DNA of 64,000 bases from Gammaproteobacteria bacterium (GTDB taxonomy: Bacteria > Pseudomonadota > Gammaproteobacteria > Xanthomonadales > Wenzhouxiangellaceae), in contig PXBD01000032.1 in assembly GCA_003565625.1 (NCBI GenBank), forward strand, positions 58,607-122,606. Direction: 5' to 3'. The notes under the pieces were generated by a model. It ran no database searches. It saw only the letters and a program-made list of their open reading frames with translations, and was not told the DNA's origin. Of the stretch, positions 28,397 to 40,185 are shown in pieces. Within the stretch, counting starts at the first letter, position 1, and each line of letters starts with the position of its first letter. Made by a program: the position numbers and the translations under genes.

Positions 28397-29074
28397 ATGG
28401 TCACAGTCCATCATCTGGAAAACTCCCGCTCGCAGCGCATTCTGTGGCTGCTGGAAGAACTGGGCGTTGAATACCGAATCAAGCGCTATGAGCGTGATGC
28501 CAAAACCGAGTTGGCGCCCGACAGCTTGCGCAAGGTTCACCCGCTGGGCAAATCGCCGGTCATTACCGATCAGGGCGAGACCTACGCCGAGTCGGGCGTG
28601 ATCATCGAATACCTGGCTCGCACCTACGGCGATCCACACTGGGCGCCAGCCCCCGGCGATCCGTACTACTGGCGGTTTGCCTACTGGATGCAGTACGCCG
28701 AGGCCTCGCTGATGCCGCCGCTGCTGCTCAAGCTGGTATTCAACAAGATCCGCAACGGGCCGGGGCCGTTTTTCATTCGGCCGATTTTGCGCAAGATTGC
28801 CGACGAAGTGGATAACGTCTTCATCAACCAGCAGATTGCCACCCACTTCAGCTACGTTGACCGGCACCTGGCCGAGCACGAGTGGTTTGCCGGTGAGCAG
28901 ATCTCGGCAGCAGATGTCCAGATGAGTTTTCCGCTCGAGGCGGCGCTGGCCCAGGGCATTATCGACGAGGCCTTTCCGGCCATCGGCCGGTTCGTCGAGC
29001 GCTTCCAGGCCCGCGACGCCTACCGCGAAGCGCTGCGCCGCGGTGGCGACTACGCCTACGGGCCGGCACAGTGA
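28397..29074 (+). CDS. Glutathione S-transferase
   Basis: This 225-aa protein has an N-terminal thioredoxin fold (HHLENSRSQRILWLLEELGVEY) with the glutathione-binding ESGVIIEYLA loop near residue 70, and a helical C-terminal domain with ISAADVQMSFPLEA (the N-capping S/D motif). It resembles bacterial GSTs of the YfcG/GstB-like broad group and is likely cytosolic. ATG 28397 follows GGAGGG after 6 bp. It ends 2 bp before the convergent tamB stop. Confidence 0.9.
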   Translation: MVTVHHLENSRSQRILWLLEELGVEYRIKRYERDAKTELAPDSLRKVHPLGKSPVITDQGETYAESGVIIEYLARTYGDPHWAPAPGDPYYWRFAYWMQYAEASLMPPLLLKLVFNKIRNGPGPFFIRPILRKIADEVDNVFINQQIATHFSYVDRHLAEHEWFAGEQISAADVQMSFPLEAALAQGIIDEAFPAIGRFVERFQARDAYREALRRGGDYAYGPAQ

Positions 29075-29076
29075 CT

Positions 29077-32000
29077 TTAGCGGTCGATGGCGTAGCTCAA
29101 GTCGACCCCGGTATCGCGCTCGCCTGAAACCATGCGCACGCCCCAGCGCTGCGACAACTCGTAGCGTCCGGAGAGCACGTTGCCGGCCTCGAACAAACCG
29201 ATTCCGTAGCTGACGAACAGCCGCGGCAGCAGGTAAAAGCCGATGTTGACCGCCGCCTGGCCGCTGGCGTGATCGAAATTCGCGCCGGTGACCACGTAGG
29301 CCAGCGCCTTCTCCTCGCTGGTGGGGGGCTCGGTAAAGAGGCTGATGCGCGGGTCGCGCGCGTTGCCCCGGATGCGCACACCGGCGGCTTCGACCTGCGG
29401 GTCGCCGAAAATCTCGCGCACCGCCGCGATGTTCAGGCTGGGGTTGTCGACCGCATGACCGGTAAAAACGATCTCGCCGTCGTCGATTTCCAGGTTCTGG
29501 CCATAGGCCCGGTAGGAACCATCCGGGATCAGGATGACGCCGCGCGCGCGCGGCTCGATACTCTGTCGGTCCCACAGCAGTTCCAGCTCGCCGGCCAGGC
29601 GGGCCTGCATGCCCAGCGCGCCCAACCGGGCGTCGTCGCCCAGATCCAGTCCGAGCCGACCTTCCAGCTGCCGGGCCAGGGCGGTCTGATCGTCTTCATC
29701 GAGGCTCTCGCCGCGCACGCGCACGTCGGCCGAGGCCGGTACCCGCTGCTCGATGCCCGGCGGCATACCGGCGCGCAGGTGATCAAAACGGAAATCCCCG
29801 TCCAGCCGGACCAGGCCGTCGCCGCCGCGCTGCAACCGCAAGCTGGGGCTGGCGCGCAGGCGTAGCCAGTCGACGTCGGCGAAAGTGAACTGCTCACCGT
29901 CTACCGAGGTATCCAGCGACCACTGGTCGTCGATCAGTTCCAGTGCGCCCTCAACGTGCAGCTGACCGTCGCCGCCGCGCATGGAGCCTGTCAGGCTGGC
30001 GCTGGTCTCGGTGCCTTCCAGGCGCAGCCCGATCTGGTCGATGCGCAGCCCCAGCGGAGCATGGAAGATCAGCCCGTCGCTGAGCTCCATGTGGCCGTCC
30101 AGGCTCGGACCGAGCAAGGCACCGCCTAACTGCATTTCCCCGCTCAGTCGCCCGCCGAGCTGGTCGAGTTCGCTGACCAGCCGGTTGAACACGCCAATGT
30201 CGGGCAGGTTCAGGCGCGCGCGCGCATCGACCGTGGCCGAGGACAGATCATCCAGCTCGACCAGCCGGGCCTGGCCGGAGAGCTGGCTGTCGCCTTCCAG
30301 GGCGGCCTCCAGGGTAACCAGCAGGAGATCTGCCTCGGGCGTGAATGCAAGCCGGATGGAATCGATTTCCAGCAGGCTGTCCTCACCCCCCAGGGGGGTC
30401 AGCGCGCCGGCACCCAGGCGCAGCTCGCCGGCCAGTTGCTCGAGTCCGCCAGCGGCATTCCAGCCGGCCTCAATCTCGCCGGACAGCGGCGTGGTCAGGT
30501 GGAATACCGGATCCAGCGGCACCAGCAGCAGATCTATCGGCAATTGTTCGATGGCCACGGCCAGGCGTCCGGATTCGGCCGCCTCCAGCGAGCGCAGGCA
30601 GACGCGCCCGGTGCGCTCGGCGGCCTCGACCAGGCAGCCGCGGCTGGCTTGCAGCACGCCATCGGCCAGGGTGATCTCCAGCGGCTGGTTGAGTTCCCAC
30701 TCCCCGGCGATGGTATTGCCCAGGTAGAAATGTTCGACCGCACCGGACCAGCCGCTGACTTCGGCCAGGGTGCAGCTGTCGAGCCGTCCGCCGGCGCCCA
30801 GGTCGACGCTGCCGCGCTGGCCGGTCAGGTTCAGTCTCAGCTGGTGGTCGGCGCAGTCACCGTCCAGGCTGAGTTCCAGCTGTTCAACGCGCTCCCAGGG
30901 ATTGAGATCGAGTTCATCGAGGCGCACCATCAACTGCAGCCCGGGCTGCTCGGAGTGCCAGTCGAAGCTCGATTCGATCTCGGCGCGCTGCAGGAAAATC
31001 TGGTCCCAGGCACTATCGGTCAGGCTTGCGCTGGCCTCGCCGGTGCCCTGTTCGATGTCGATCAGGGCGCTTGCGGCCAGCCGCCCCGAGGCCTGGGGTA
31101 CAAACTGCTGCAGGGCCGTGGCATCCAGCTCCAGGCGCCATTGGCGCCCGTCATCGCTGGCCAGTTCGATGCGGTTGTCGCCAAAGCGCAGCGCAAGACG
31201 GCCTGCTTCCGGACGTTCGCGCCGCAGGCTGATTCGTCCCTGGCCGGAGACGGCTTGGGCGCGCAGCTGGCCGTCGAGCCGGCGGAGATCCAGGACCATG
31301 TCTTCCAGCGAGTCGGCCGCGATGTCGAGATCGGCGCTGATCCGCCCCGGCAGGGCCTCGGCGAAGCGGCCGACGTCGAGATCGGCCACGCTCAAGGTCA
31401 GTTGTCCGCCCGGCTCGGGTTGCAAACGCAAGCTTCCGCTGGCCTCGACCCGGCCGGCAGTCCCGGCGTCGGCCACCAGGCGGGTGATCTCGGCGCGGTC
31501 CAGATCACCGCTGGCGCCAAGGTCGACGGCGAGCTCGGGTTGGTCCAGCAGCCGCAGGATGGTTTGCAGTTCCAGCTGCCAGTCGCTCAGGCGGCCGTGC
31601 AGACGCAGGTTCCCGGATTCGCTCTGGAACAGGGGTTCGACCGCCTGCTCTGCTGGCGGCCAGTTGAATTCCCGCCAGCGCAGATCCAGCGCCAGTTCAT
31701 CGCTTTCCACAACCCAGTGTCCGCCACCGTCCAGCGCCAGGCCGGTCGGCGGGGCGGTCAGCTGCAGGGCGCGGACCTCGACCCGGTCGGGGTCGGCGGT
31801 CAGCTCGAAGCCGCCGTTGAGGCGAGCCGGTTCAGGCCACTGTTTGTGCAGCGGCGCCAGGTTCAGTCCGTCGGCAGCCACGCGGAGTGCGGCGCGCGGC
31901 GCGGGCGCCAGGGTCAGGTCGCCATCGATGTCGATCTCGCCGTCGAACACCTCGACCCGGCCCTCGCGAATCCGGACCTGTTCCAGATCGCCACCCAGCT

Positions 32001-32925
32001 CGAAGCGCCAGTGATTGTCGGGAATGGCGATCTCGCCGGCCTGCCCGTGAACCTGTCCGGCCAGGGCCAGCTGCCATGCCTCCAGCCCTCCCTGACCGGT
32101 GACAGTCAGTTCATCCACGGCCAGGTCCAGCCCGGGCCAGTCACCGAGGCGGCCGGTCAGGTCGACTTCGACCCGGGCATCCTCCAGCGGTGTGACCAGG
32201 TTGATGTTTCCGGAAAGCTGCGCCGGGCCGTGCGTTTCGAGACCGAGCTCCAGGCGCGCCAGGTCGCCGCGCACGGCAACCGAGGCGCCTTGCTGCAGGC
32301 CTTCCTCGATCTGGAATTCGGCTTCCAGGTCGAGTTGGCCGGCGAAAGGCTCGGCCAGGCCCCAGCGGCCGCTCGCCGAGGCGTCCAGGTCCGGCATCTG
32401 CACGGTCAGCCGTTCCAGTCTCAGTTCATCATCCGCCTGGGCGGCCAGGCTAAGGCGTTCGATCGGAATCGCTTCGGCGTCCGGTGCCGGATACACCAGC
32501 AGATCGTGCACGGCGATCTCGCGGATCCGAATGTCGACCGGGCTGCGCAGGTCGGGCAGCACCAGCGGCTCGCGTTCGGGCGCCGGCTCGTCGGTGCCCG
32601 GCGGCAGGTGCAGCTGGCCATCGAAGGCTCGCAGCCAGTGCACGTCCACGGCCAGACCAGGCGGCAGATGGACGCGCACGGCCAGCTCGACGCGGTCGAG
32701 GTCGGCCCGCACGCCGGCTTCATCCACTTTCAGCCCGCGCAGCACCAGCCCGCCGCGCAGGTTGCCCTCCAGCTCATCCCACTGCAGGGATGGTGCGAAT
32801 ACAACGGCTCGGTTGAGCAGCCAGTGGGCGCCGGACTGGGTGGTGGTCAGCCACCACCAGCCTGAAGTGGCCAGTCCGATCAAAAGAACCACCACCAGCG
32901 CAACGACAATGAGGAGCTTTTTCAT
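29077..32925 (-). CDS. tamB: Translocation and assembly module protein TamB
   Basis: This 1282-aa protein is an AsmA-like bridge between inner and outer membranes that works with TamA in outer-membrane protein or lipid transport. It has an N-terminal inner-membrane anchor (residues 4-26), a very long beta-rich region with repeating LDL/LRL strands, and the C-terminal DUF490 region with GNARDPRISLFTEPPTSEEKALAYVV, GFYLLPRLFVSYGIGLF and a final VDLSYAIDR. The length is typical. Its ATG overlaps the tamA stop by 4 bp, so the two are coupled. Confidence 0.95.
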   Translation of the reverse strand: MKKLLIVVALVVVLLIGLATSGWWWLTTTQSGAHWLLNRAVVFAPSLQWDELEGNLRGGLVLRGLKVDEAGVRADLDRVELAVRVHLPPGLAVDVHWLRAFDGQLHLPPGTDEPAPEREPLVLPDLRSPVDIRIREIAVHDLLVYPAPDAEAIPIERLSLAAQADDELRLERLTVQMPDLDASASGRWGLAEPFAGQLDLEAEFQIEEGLQQGASVAVRGDLARLELGLETHGPAQLSGNINLVTPLEDARVEVDLTGRLGDWPGLDLAVDELTVTGQGGLEAWQLALAGQVHGQAGEIAIPDNHWRFELGGDLEQVRIREGRVEVFDGEIDIDGDLTLAPAPRAALRVAADGLNLAPLHKQWPEPARLNGGFELTADPDRVEVRALQLTAPPTGLALDGGGHWVVESDELALDLRWREFNWPPAEQAVEPLFQSESGNLRLHGRLSDWQLELQTILRLLDQPELAVDLGASGDLDRAEITRLVADAGTAGRVEASGSLRLQPEPGGQLTLSVADLDVGRFAEALPGRISADLDIAADSLEDMVLDLRRLDGQLRAQAVSGQGRISLRRERPEAGRLALRFGDNRIELASDDGRQWRLELDATALQQFVPQASGRLAASALIDIEQGTGEASASLTDSAWDQIFLQRAEIESSFDWHSEQPGLQLMVRLDELDLNPWERVEQLELSLDGDCADHQLRLNLTGQRGSVDLGAGGRLDSCTLAEVSGWSGAVEHFYLGNTIAGEWELNQPLEITLADGVLQASRGCLVEAAERTGRVCLRSLEAAESGRLAVAIEQLPIDLLLVPLDPVFHLTTPLSGEIEAGWNAAGGLEQLAGELRLGAGALTPLGGEDSLLEIDSIRLAFTPEADLLLVTLEAALEGDSQLSGQARLVELDDLSSATVDARARLNLPDIGVFNRLVSELDQLGGRLSGEMQLGGALLGPSLDGHMELSDGLIFHAPLGLRIDQIGLRLEGTETSASLTGSMRGGDGQLHVEGALELIDDQWSLDTSVDGEQFTFADVDWLRLRASPSLRLQRGGDGLVRLDGDFRFDHLRAGMPPGIEQRVPASADVRVRGESLDEDDQTALARQLEGRLGLDLGDDARLGALGMQARLAGELELLWDRQSIEPRARGVILIPDGSYRAYGQNLEIDDGEIVFTGHAVDNPSLNIAAVREIFGDPQVEAAGVRIRGNARDPRISLFTEPPTSEEKALAYVVTGANFDHASGQAAVNIGFYLLPRLFVSYGIGLFEAGNVLSGRYELSQRWGVRMVSGERDTGVDLSYAIDR

Positions 32926-34826
32926 AGCAGCCGGGTACCGATAGTGAAGTGCAGTCGCCAGGGCGTATCGATGTCGTCCAGGGCCTGGGCGATGTCGACC
33001 TGGATCGGGCCGATCAGGGTGTACCAGCGAAAGCCGGCGCCGACGCCGCGCTTGAGCTTGCGTTCGTTCCAGTCGTTGAACGCGTTGCCGATATCGTAAA
33101 ACGCGGCCAGCGACCAGTTCTCACCGACCCGGTACTCGTATTCCAGCGAGGCGGCGAGGATGTGGTTGGCGCCGTTGCGATTGGTGCTGAGGGTCTCGAA
33201 ACCATAGCCGCGCACGGTCCGGTCGCCACCGGTCTTGAACCGATAGCGTTCCGGCAGTTCGGTGATCGACAGGTCAAGCTGGCGGTCGCCCAGTTGCAGA
33301 TCCAGCTGGCGCACCTTGGCCTCGGTATAGCCCATTTCGCCGCTGATCAGCAGCTTGTGGCGGTCGCCGAAGATGTGGTGCCAGCGACCGCGCACGTAGG
33401 CCTGGGCAAAGCTGACATCCGAGCCGACCGACTCGTCGGCGGCCAGCAGTCGAGCCTCGAAGATCTGGCCGGTGGTAAAAAACCCGGTGCCGGTAATGCT
33501 GGGCAGGCGCCATTCCGCGCCCAGGGCGAGGGGGTTGGTCTCGGTCTTGAGAAAGTCGGCCAACTCCGGGTTGGCTTCCAGCAGGGCTTCGTTTTCCGCG
33601 CTCAGGCGCGCTTCGCGAAAGGCGTCGAAAGACTCGTTGAGCAAGGCCAGAAACAGCCGTTCTTCCAGGGCCTGGAATCGATCCCGCCAGAACAAGCGCT
33701 CTTCCAGGCGGCCGAAACGCAACTCGACCTGCTCGCGGCTGCCGCTGAAGGGTTCGAACACTTCCTCGCGCCGGTTTTCGTCGTTGAGGCGAAAATCATC
33801 CTGCTGGCGGCGCAGCAGGGCGCCGGCGGTGAGGAAGTCGCCGGGTTCGCTGCCGCGCGGGTGCTGGTACTCGCTGCGCAGGACGAACTCGCTGTCGCTT
33901 TGCTGTACGCCGAAGCCGGAGTCCAGCCGGTTGCCGCGCGAGGACAGGTAATGCCGGATCCAGCCCAGCTGCAGACGCGCACCGGTATCGGTGCCGAAGC
34001 CCACGGTGGCACGGTAGGAGTTGGGCGGGCGGGCGTTGAGGCGGTAATGCAGATTGACCTGGCCGGTTTCGCGGTCGCGTTCTTCTTCGACCACGATGCG
34101 ATCGAACAGGCCGGAACGGGCCATGATTTCACGCTGTTCGTCAACCCGCTCGCGGGTGTAGGGCTCGCCGGGTTCGACAATGGTCAGGCGATTGAGCAGG
34201 CGCTGGGTGAAGGGCGTCGGCTCGCTGGTGTAGCCGGCGAAGTGATAGCGCTGGCCGGTCTCGAAATGCAGCCGCAGATCAGCCCGGTTCCGGTCCGGGT
34301 CGACTTCCACCCGCCGCTGCTCAAAGCGATGATCGAAAAATCCGCGGCTGTCGGCGATGTCGGTCAGCCCGCGCCAGGCACCCTCCCAGGTCGGGTGGTG
34401 CAGGATGCTGTCGGGGGGCAGAGGCCAGCTTTCGCGCCAGGCGACCAGGTCAGGATGGTCTTGTCCCGGCCCGTTCAACTGGATGTCGGCCGTGGCAATC
34501 GTGACCGGGTCGCCGGGGTCGATGCGGATGTGAGCCCGCCAGGGCTGGTCGCTGGCCTCAGGTTCGACCAGGCGCACTTCCACCCGCGCGCGGTAGTGGC
34601 CAAAGGGCCGGAGTGCCTCGCGGGCCTCCGCACGCGCATCGGTGGCCATTTGGCGCAGGCGCCAGACCGAAACATCGTCCAGACGTTCGGCCTGAACCAG
34701 CGACAAATGAGCGCGCACGTTGGCCAGCATGGCGCCATCGACACCGCGAATCTCGGTTTCCAGCGGCGCGGCCAGGGCCGGGGCGAGGGTGGCAGTCGCC
34801 ACGATCACCAGCAGGGCGCGCGCCAT
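32922..34826 (-). CDS. tamA: Outer membrane assembly factor TamA (Omp85 family)
   Basis: This 634-aa Omp85-family protein has a signal peptide, POTRA domains (about residues 25-250) and a C-terminal 16-strand barrel. The barrel motifs GGDRTVRGY and GPIQVDIAQAL are present and the last strand is RLHFTIGTRLL. I chose ATG 34826, which gives a normal signal peptide ending ALAA; a TTG 17 codons upstream is possible. The gene leads the tamAB pair. The gap to comM is 79 bp. Confidence 0.94.
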   Translation of the reverse strand: MARALLVIVATATLAPALAAPLETEIRGVDGAMLANVRAHLSLVQAERLDDVSVWRLRQMATDARAEAREALRPFGHYRARVEVRLVEPEASDQPWRAHIRIDPGDPVTIATADIQLNGPGQDHPDLVAWRESWPLPPDSILHHPTWEGAWRGLTDIADSRGFFDHRFEQRRVEVDPDRNRADLRLHFETGQRYHFAGYTSEPTPFTQRLLNRLTIVEPGEPYTRERVDEQREIMARSGLFDRIVVEEERDRETGQVNLHYRLNARPPNSYRATVGFGTDTGARLQLGWIRHYLSSRGNRLDSGFGVQQSDSEFVLRSEYQHPRGSEPGDFLTAGALLRRQQDDFRLNDENRREEVFEPFSGSREQVELRFGRLEERLFWRDRFQALEERLFLALLNESFDAFREARLSAENEALLEANPELADFLKTETNPLALGAEWRLPSITGTGFFTTGQIFEARLLAADESVGSDVSFAQAYVRGRWHHIFGDRHKLLISGEMGYTEAKVRQLDLQLGDRQLDLSITELPERYRFKTGGDRTVRGYGFETLSTNRNGANHILAASLEYEYRVGENWSLAAFYDIGNAFNDWNERKLKRGVGAGFRWYTLIGPIQVDIAQALDDIDTPWRLHFTIGTRLL

Positions 34827-34905
34827 CAGTAGTGATGCTTTCAACAAGAGTCCACGCAGGTCAATCTCAAACCCCAATGCTACCTGTTTGGCCGGCGCTT
34901 GTCTG

Positions 34906-36402
34906 TCACGGGCTCGAAGGTGCGCGATCGAGTTGGCGGTAGCCGATTGCTTCGCTCAGATGCGGCAGTTCGATTTGGTCGCGTTCGGCAAGATCGGCAA
35001 TGGTGCGCGCAACCCGGAGAATGCGGTGGTGGGCGCGCGCCGACAACTGCAGGCGTTCGCAGGCCTGCTCGAGAAACTGCGCGAGTTTCGGCGGCAGTGC
35101 GCAGTGGCTGCGGATGGCTCCCACATCCAGCCGCGCATTGATGCAACCGCGTACCTCCTGACGCTTGCGCGCGGCCAGCACCCGTTCGCGAACGCGCGCA
35201 GACGGCTCGCCCGGTTCCTGCCCGTTGAGCGACTGGCGCGGGACTTCCACGTGCAGGTCAATTCGATCCAGCAGCGGGCCGGAGATGCGATCACGGTAGC
35301 GGCGGGTCTGGTCGGGCGTGCAGGTGCAACGACCCGATGGATCACCGGCGTAGCCACAGGGGCAGGGGTTCATCGCGGCCACCAGCTGGAAGCTCGACGG
35401 AAACTGGGCCTGCGTGGCGGCGCGCGAGATGAGAATACGGCCCGATTCCAGCGGTTCGCGCAGCACTTCGAGCACATGACGACTGAACTCGGGTAATTCA
35501 TCCAGAAACAGCACTCCGCCGTGGGCCAGCGAGATTTCACCGGGGCGAGGTTTGGAGCCGCCGCCGACCAGGGCGATGCCCGAAGCGGTGTGATGGGGGC
35601 TGCGAAAGCGGCGGGTGCGCCATCTGGCCGGCTCCAGGCCGATCCCGGCAATTGAGGCCACGGCCGCGGCCTCCAGCGCTTCGTCTTCGCTCATCGGCGG
35701 CAGGATGCCGGCCAGGCGCGACGCCAGCAGGGTTTTGCCGGTGCCCGGCGGGCCGATAAAAATCAGGTTGTGCTGACCGGCGGCGCAGATTTCGAGCGCG
35801 CGCCGGGCCCGGTGCTGGCCGAGCACATCACTCAGGTCGGGCAAGGGCTCATCGTCGACCGGCTGGACCGGGTCGGGCCGCGGGAGTTCGGCTTCGCCGT
35901 TGAGTGCGGCCACGACCTCACTCAAGTGCGAGGCCAGCACCACGTCGGCATCCTGGACCAGGCTGGCCTCCTCGGCATTGGCCGAAGGCAGCACCAGGCG
36001 TCGTTTGCGGCGCCGGGCCTGCAGGATGGCCGGCAGGCAGCCGCGCACCCCGCGCAGGCTGCCGTCCAGGGCCAGTTCGCCGAGAAACTCCCACCGGCCG
36101 AGCTGGCCGTTCGTGATCTGGCCCGAAGCGGTCAGGACCCCGAGCGCGATGGGCAGGTCAAAGCGCGCCCCTTCCTTGGGCAGGTCGGCCGGCGCCAGCG
36201 AGACCGTGGTTTTCCACTGCGGGCGACGGAAGCCGGCATTGTCCATGGCGGCGCGGACGCGATCCTTGCTTTCCCGAACCGCGGTTTCGGGCAAACCGAC
36301 GATGCCAAATCCCGGCAGCCCGGGCCCCAGGTGCACTTCTACCAGTACCTCGGGTGCATCAATGCCCACCGCGGCGCGTGAGTGAATGCTGGCCAGTCCC
36401 AT
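34906..36402 (-). CDS. comM: YifB/ComM family Mg-chelatase-like AAA+ ATPase
   Basis: This 498-aa protein has an N-terminal Lon-like fold (VEVHLGPGLPGFGIVGLPETAVRESKDRV), then an AAA+ domain with Walker A GPPGTGKTLLA, Walker B GGVLFLDELPEF, a zinc-ribbon-like CPCGYAGDPSGRCTC, and a C-terminal helical domain with SARAHHRILRVARTIADL. ComM is a helicase promoting branch migration during natural transformation. ATG 36402 begins the conserved MGLASIHSRA. It stands alone in its direction. Confidence 0.94.
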   Translation of the reverse strand: MGLASIHSRAAVGIDAPEVLVEVHLGPGLPGFGIVGLPETAVRESKDRVRAAMDNAGFRRPQWKTTVSLAPADLPKEGARFDLPIALGVLTASGQITNGQLGRWEFLGELALDGSLRGVRGCLPAILQARRRKRRLVLPSANAEEASLVQDADVVLASHLSEVVAALNGEAELPRPDPVQPVDDEPLPDLSDVLGQHRARRALEICAAGQHNLIFIGPPGTGKTLLASRLAGILPPMSEDEALEAAAVASIAGIGLEPARWRTRRFRSPHHTASGIALVGGGSKPRPGEISLAHGGVLFLDELPEFSRHVLEVLREPLESGRILISRAATQAQFPSSFQLVAAMNPCPCGYAGDPSGRCTCTPDQTRRYRDRISGPLLDRIDLHVEVPRQSLNGQEPGEPSARVRERVLAARKRQEVRGCINARLDVGAIRSHCALPPKLAQFLEQACERLQLSARAHHRILRVARTIADLAERDQIELPHLSEAIGYRQLDRAPSSP

Positions 36403-36548
36403 GATGTGTGCGCTGATTGACGAGAGTTGAGCGACAGTGTGCGGCAGCCGTCGAACCCGGGCCATGGCAAGCCACCCCGAACCCCTGTAGGAAATCTTCC
36501 CGGCGCAGGCACAGTATCCTTGGGGCCGATTCCGCTAGGCCAAGGCCG

Positions 36549-38199
<1,651 letters not shown>

Positions 38200-38216
38200 C
38201 CGCAGTGGAGTTGAAC

Positions 38217-40121
38217 ATGTTGTCCAGAATTCGTTGCGCGGCCCTGGCCGGCCTGGTGCTCTGCCTGGCCGCATGCCAGAATGATCAGCCGCCACCGGCG
38301 CTGACCGCTTCCCCGGAATACCGCGTGGCGACCGGCACCGACCCGCACAGTTTCGCCGAGTTCGAGAAGGTCCGGGTTTCCCACCTGGCGCTGGATCTGG
38401 ATGCCGACCTGCGCGCCCGCACCCTCTCAGGCCACGTGGTTCTGAGCCTGGAGCGGCCCGAGCCGGGCTTCCAGCGCCTGGTTCTGGACAGCCGTGATCT
38501 CGACATTCACGACGTCAACGCAATCCAGCCCAATGGCGACTACCTGCCGGTGTCCTGGCGTTTCGGGGCCGACCACGGCCACCTCGGTCGACCGCTGGTG
38601 GTCGTGCTGCCGGCCGGCATCGAGCAAGTCCGGATCGACTATACGACCTCGCCGGATGCGTTCGGTCTGCAGTGGCTGGACGGGGCCCAGACCTCCTCGG
38701 GCAAGCCGTTCATGTTCTCGCAGAGCCAGCCGCACTACGCCCGCACCTGGGTTCCCTTGCAGGACACCCCGGCGGTGCGCTACACCTTTGATGCCACCGT
38801 GCGCGGCCCGCGCGATCTGATGGTGGTCATGGGGGCGGCCGGCAACGAGTTCGAGCGTAACGATACCGGCGAGTATCGTTTCCACATGCCCGAGCCGATC
38901 CCCTCTTACCTGATGGCGATCGCCGTGGGAGACCTGGTGTTTGCCGAAACCGGCCCACGTACCGGGATCTATGCCGAGCCGCAGTGGATCGAGGCTGCGG
39001 CCGAGGAGTTCGACGTGCTCGAAGAGATGGTCGAAATCGGCGAGAACCTCTATGGACCGTATCGCTGGGGACGCTACGACCTGCTCGTGCTGCCGCCGAG
39101 CTTCCCGTTCGGCGGCATGGAGAACCCGCGCCTGTCCTACATCACTCCGACCATCATTGCCGGCGACGGCAGCCTGCTGGCCCTGGTCGCCCATGAACTG
39201 GCCCACTCCTGGTCGGGCAACCTGGTCACCAATGCGGCCTGGCGCGACCTGTGGCTCAACGAGGGCTTTACCGTCTACTTCGAGGCCCGGATCATGGAGG
39301 CGCTGTACGGGCGCGAAGTGCGCGATCAACTCGCGCGCCTGTCCTGGGACGGCCTGATGGACACCCTGGCCACGGCCGATGAGCGGGATCTCCAGCTGGT
39401 GCGCGACCTGTCCGAACGAGACCCCGAGCAGGCGTTCATGCGCGTGCCCTACGACATGGGCCGGTTCTTTCTCGACTGGATCGAGGATCGGGTCGGGCGC
39501 GAGGTGTTCGATGACTTCCTGCGCAGGTATTTCGACCATTTTGCCTTCCAGTCGATCACCAGCGAAGATTTCCGGGCCTATGCCGAACAGCACCTGGTGG
39601 CGGCTGCTCCCGATCTTCTGAGCATGGCCGAGATCGATGAATGGCTGTACGAGCCCGGCCTGCCGCACATCGCTGCCGCCATCGAGCCGCAGTCGGATGC
39701 CTTTGTGCCGGTGGATGAGTGGCGTGAGCAGTGGCTGGCCGGCGAGCGCTCGCTCGACAGCCTGCCGGTTGAAGAATGGACGGTGTATCAATGGCTGCAC
39801 TTTCTCGCCGGCCTGGCAGACCAGCTCGACGCCGGGCAGATGACCGCCATGGACGAACGCTTCGACCTGGTTGGCGAGCGCAACCACGAGATCCTGTTTC
39901 TGTGGCTGATGCGCTCCATTGAGGCGCAATACAGCCCGGGGATCGAGCGCCTCGAGACCTTCCTGCTCGAGGTGGGTCGCAACAAGTTCACCCAGCCACT
40001 CTATGCAGCCCTGGCCGCCAGCGAGTGGGGCCGGGACTGGGCCATCGAGGTCTATGAGCGGGCCCGGCCGGGCTACCACCCGCTCACCCGCCAGGCATCC
40101 GAGCGCGCCCTGGGGCTGTAG
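38217..40121 (+). CDS. M1-family aminopeptidase lipoprotein (leukotriene A4 hydrolase-like)
   Basis: This 634-aa zinc peptidase has a lipobox LAAC (Cys20), then an N-terminal beta domain and the catalytic domain with the substrate motif FGGMENPR and zinc site HELAHSWSGN (His326, Glu327, His330). The third ligand is in NEGFTVYFEARI. A C-terminal armadillo-like helical domain completes the LTA4H-type plan. It should act in the periplasm or at a membrane as an aminopeptidase. ATG 38217 is used rather than the GTG four codons upstream, because it fits the signal peptide. It may be co-transcribed with the PII gene. Confidence 0.92.
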   Translation: MLSRIRCAALAGLVLCLAACQNDQPPPALTASPEYRVATGTDPHSFAEFEKVRVSHLALDLDADLRARTLSGHVVLSLERPEPGFQRLVLDSRDLDIHDVNAIQPNGDYLPVSWRFGADHGHLGRPLVVVLPAGIEQVRIDYTTSPDAFGLQWLDGAQTSSGKPFMFSQSQPHYARTWVPLQDTPAVRYTFDATVRGPRDLMVVMGAAGNEFERNDTGEYRFHMPEPIPSYLMAIAVGDLVFAETGPRTGIYAEPQWIEAAAEEFDVLEEMVEIGENLYGPYRWGRYDLLVLPPSFPFGGMENPRLSYITPTIIAGDGSLLALVAHELAHSWSGNLVTNAAWRDLWLNEGFTVYFEARIMEALYGREVRDQLARLSWDGLMDTLATADERDLQLVRDLSERDPEQAFMRVPYDMGRFFLDWIEDRVGREVFDDFLRRYFDHFAFQSITSEDFRAYAEQHLVAAAPDLLSMAEIDEWLYEPGLPHIAAAIEPQSDAFVPVDEWREQWLAGERSLDSLPVEEWTVYQWLHFLAGLADQLDAGQMTAMDERFDLVGERNHEILFLWLMRSIEAQYSPGIERLETFLLEVGRNKFTQPLYAALAASEWGRDWAIEVYERARPGYHPLTRQASERALGL

Positions 40122-40138
40122 CTTGCCAGGTCGTCGGC

Positions 40139-40144
40139 TATAAT
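40139..40144 (+). promoter_or_regulatory. Candidate -10 element for sufT
   Basis: A perfect TATAAT lies 41 bp before the sufT ATG. No matching -35 is seen at 16-18 bp, so the call rests on the -10 alone. Confidence 0.4.
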
Positions 40145-40185
40145 AGGGACCAATTCAATCCTGATTCACGGATCGAGCCAAGCGC

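Noticed and set aside
30436..32865. 809-aa open frame opposite tamB
   Set aside because: Gln- and Gly-rich composition with no domain; a shadow of tamB codon bias.
32949..34832. 627-aa open frame opposite tamA
   Set aside because: Antisense shadow; tamA has signature motifs and operon coupling.
40123..40144. TTGCCA as -35 for the sufT TATAAT
   Set aside because: The spacing is only 10 bp, too short for a sigma-70 promoter.
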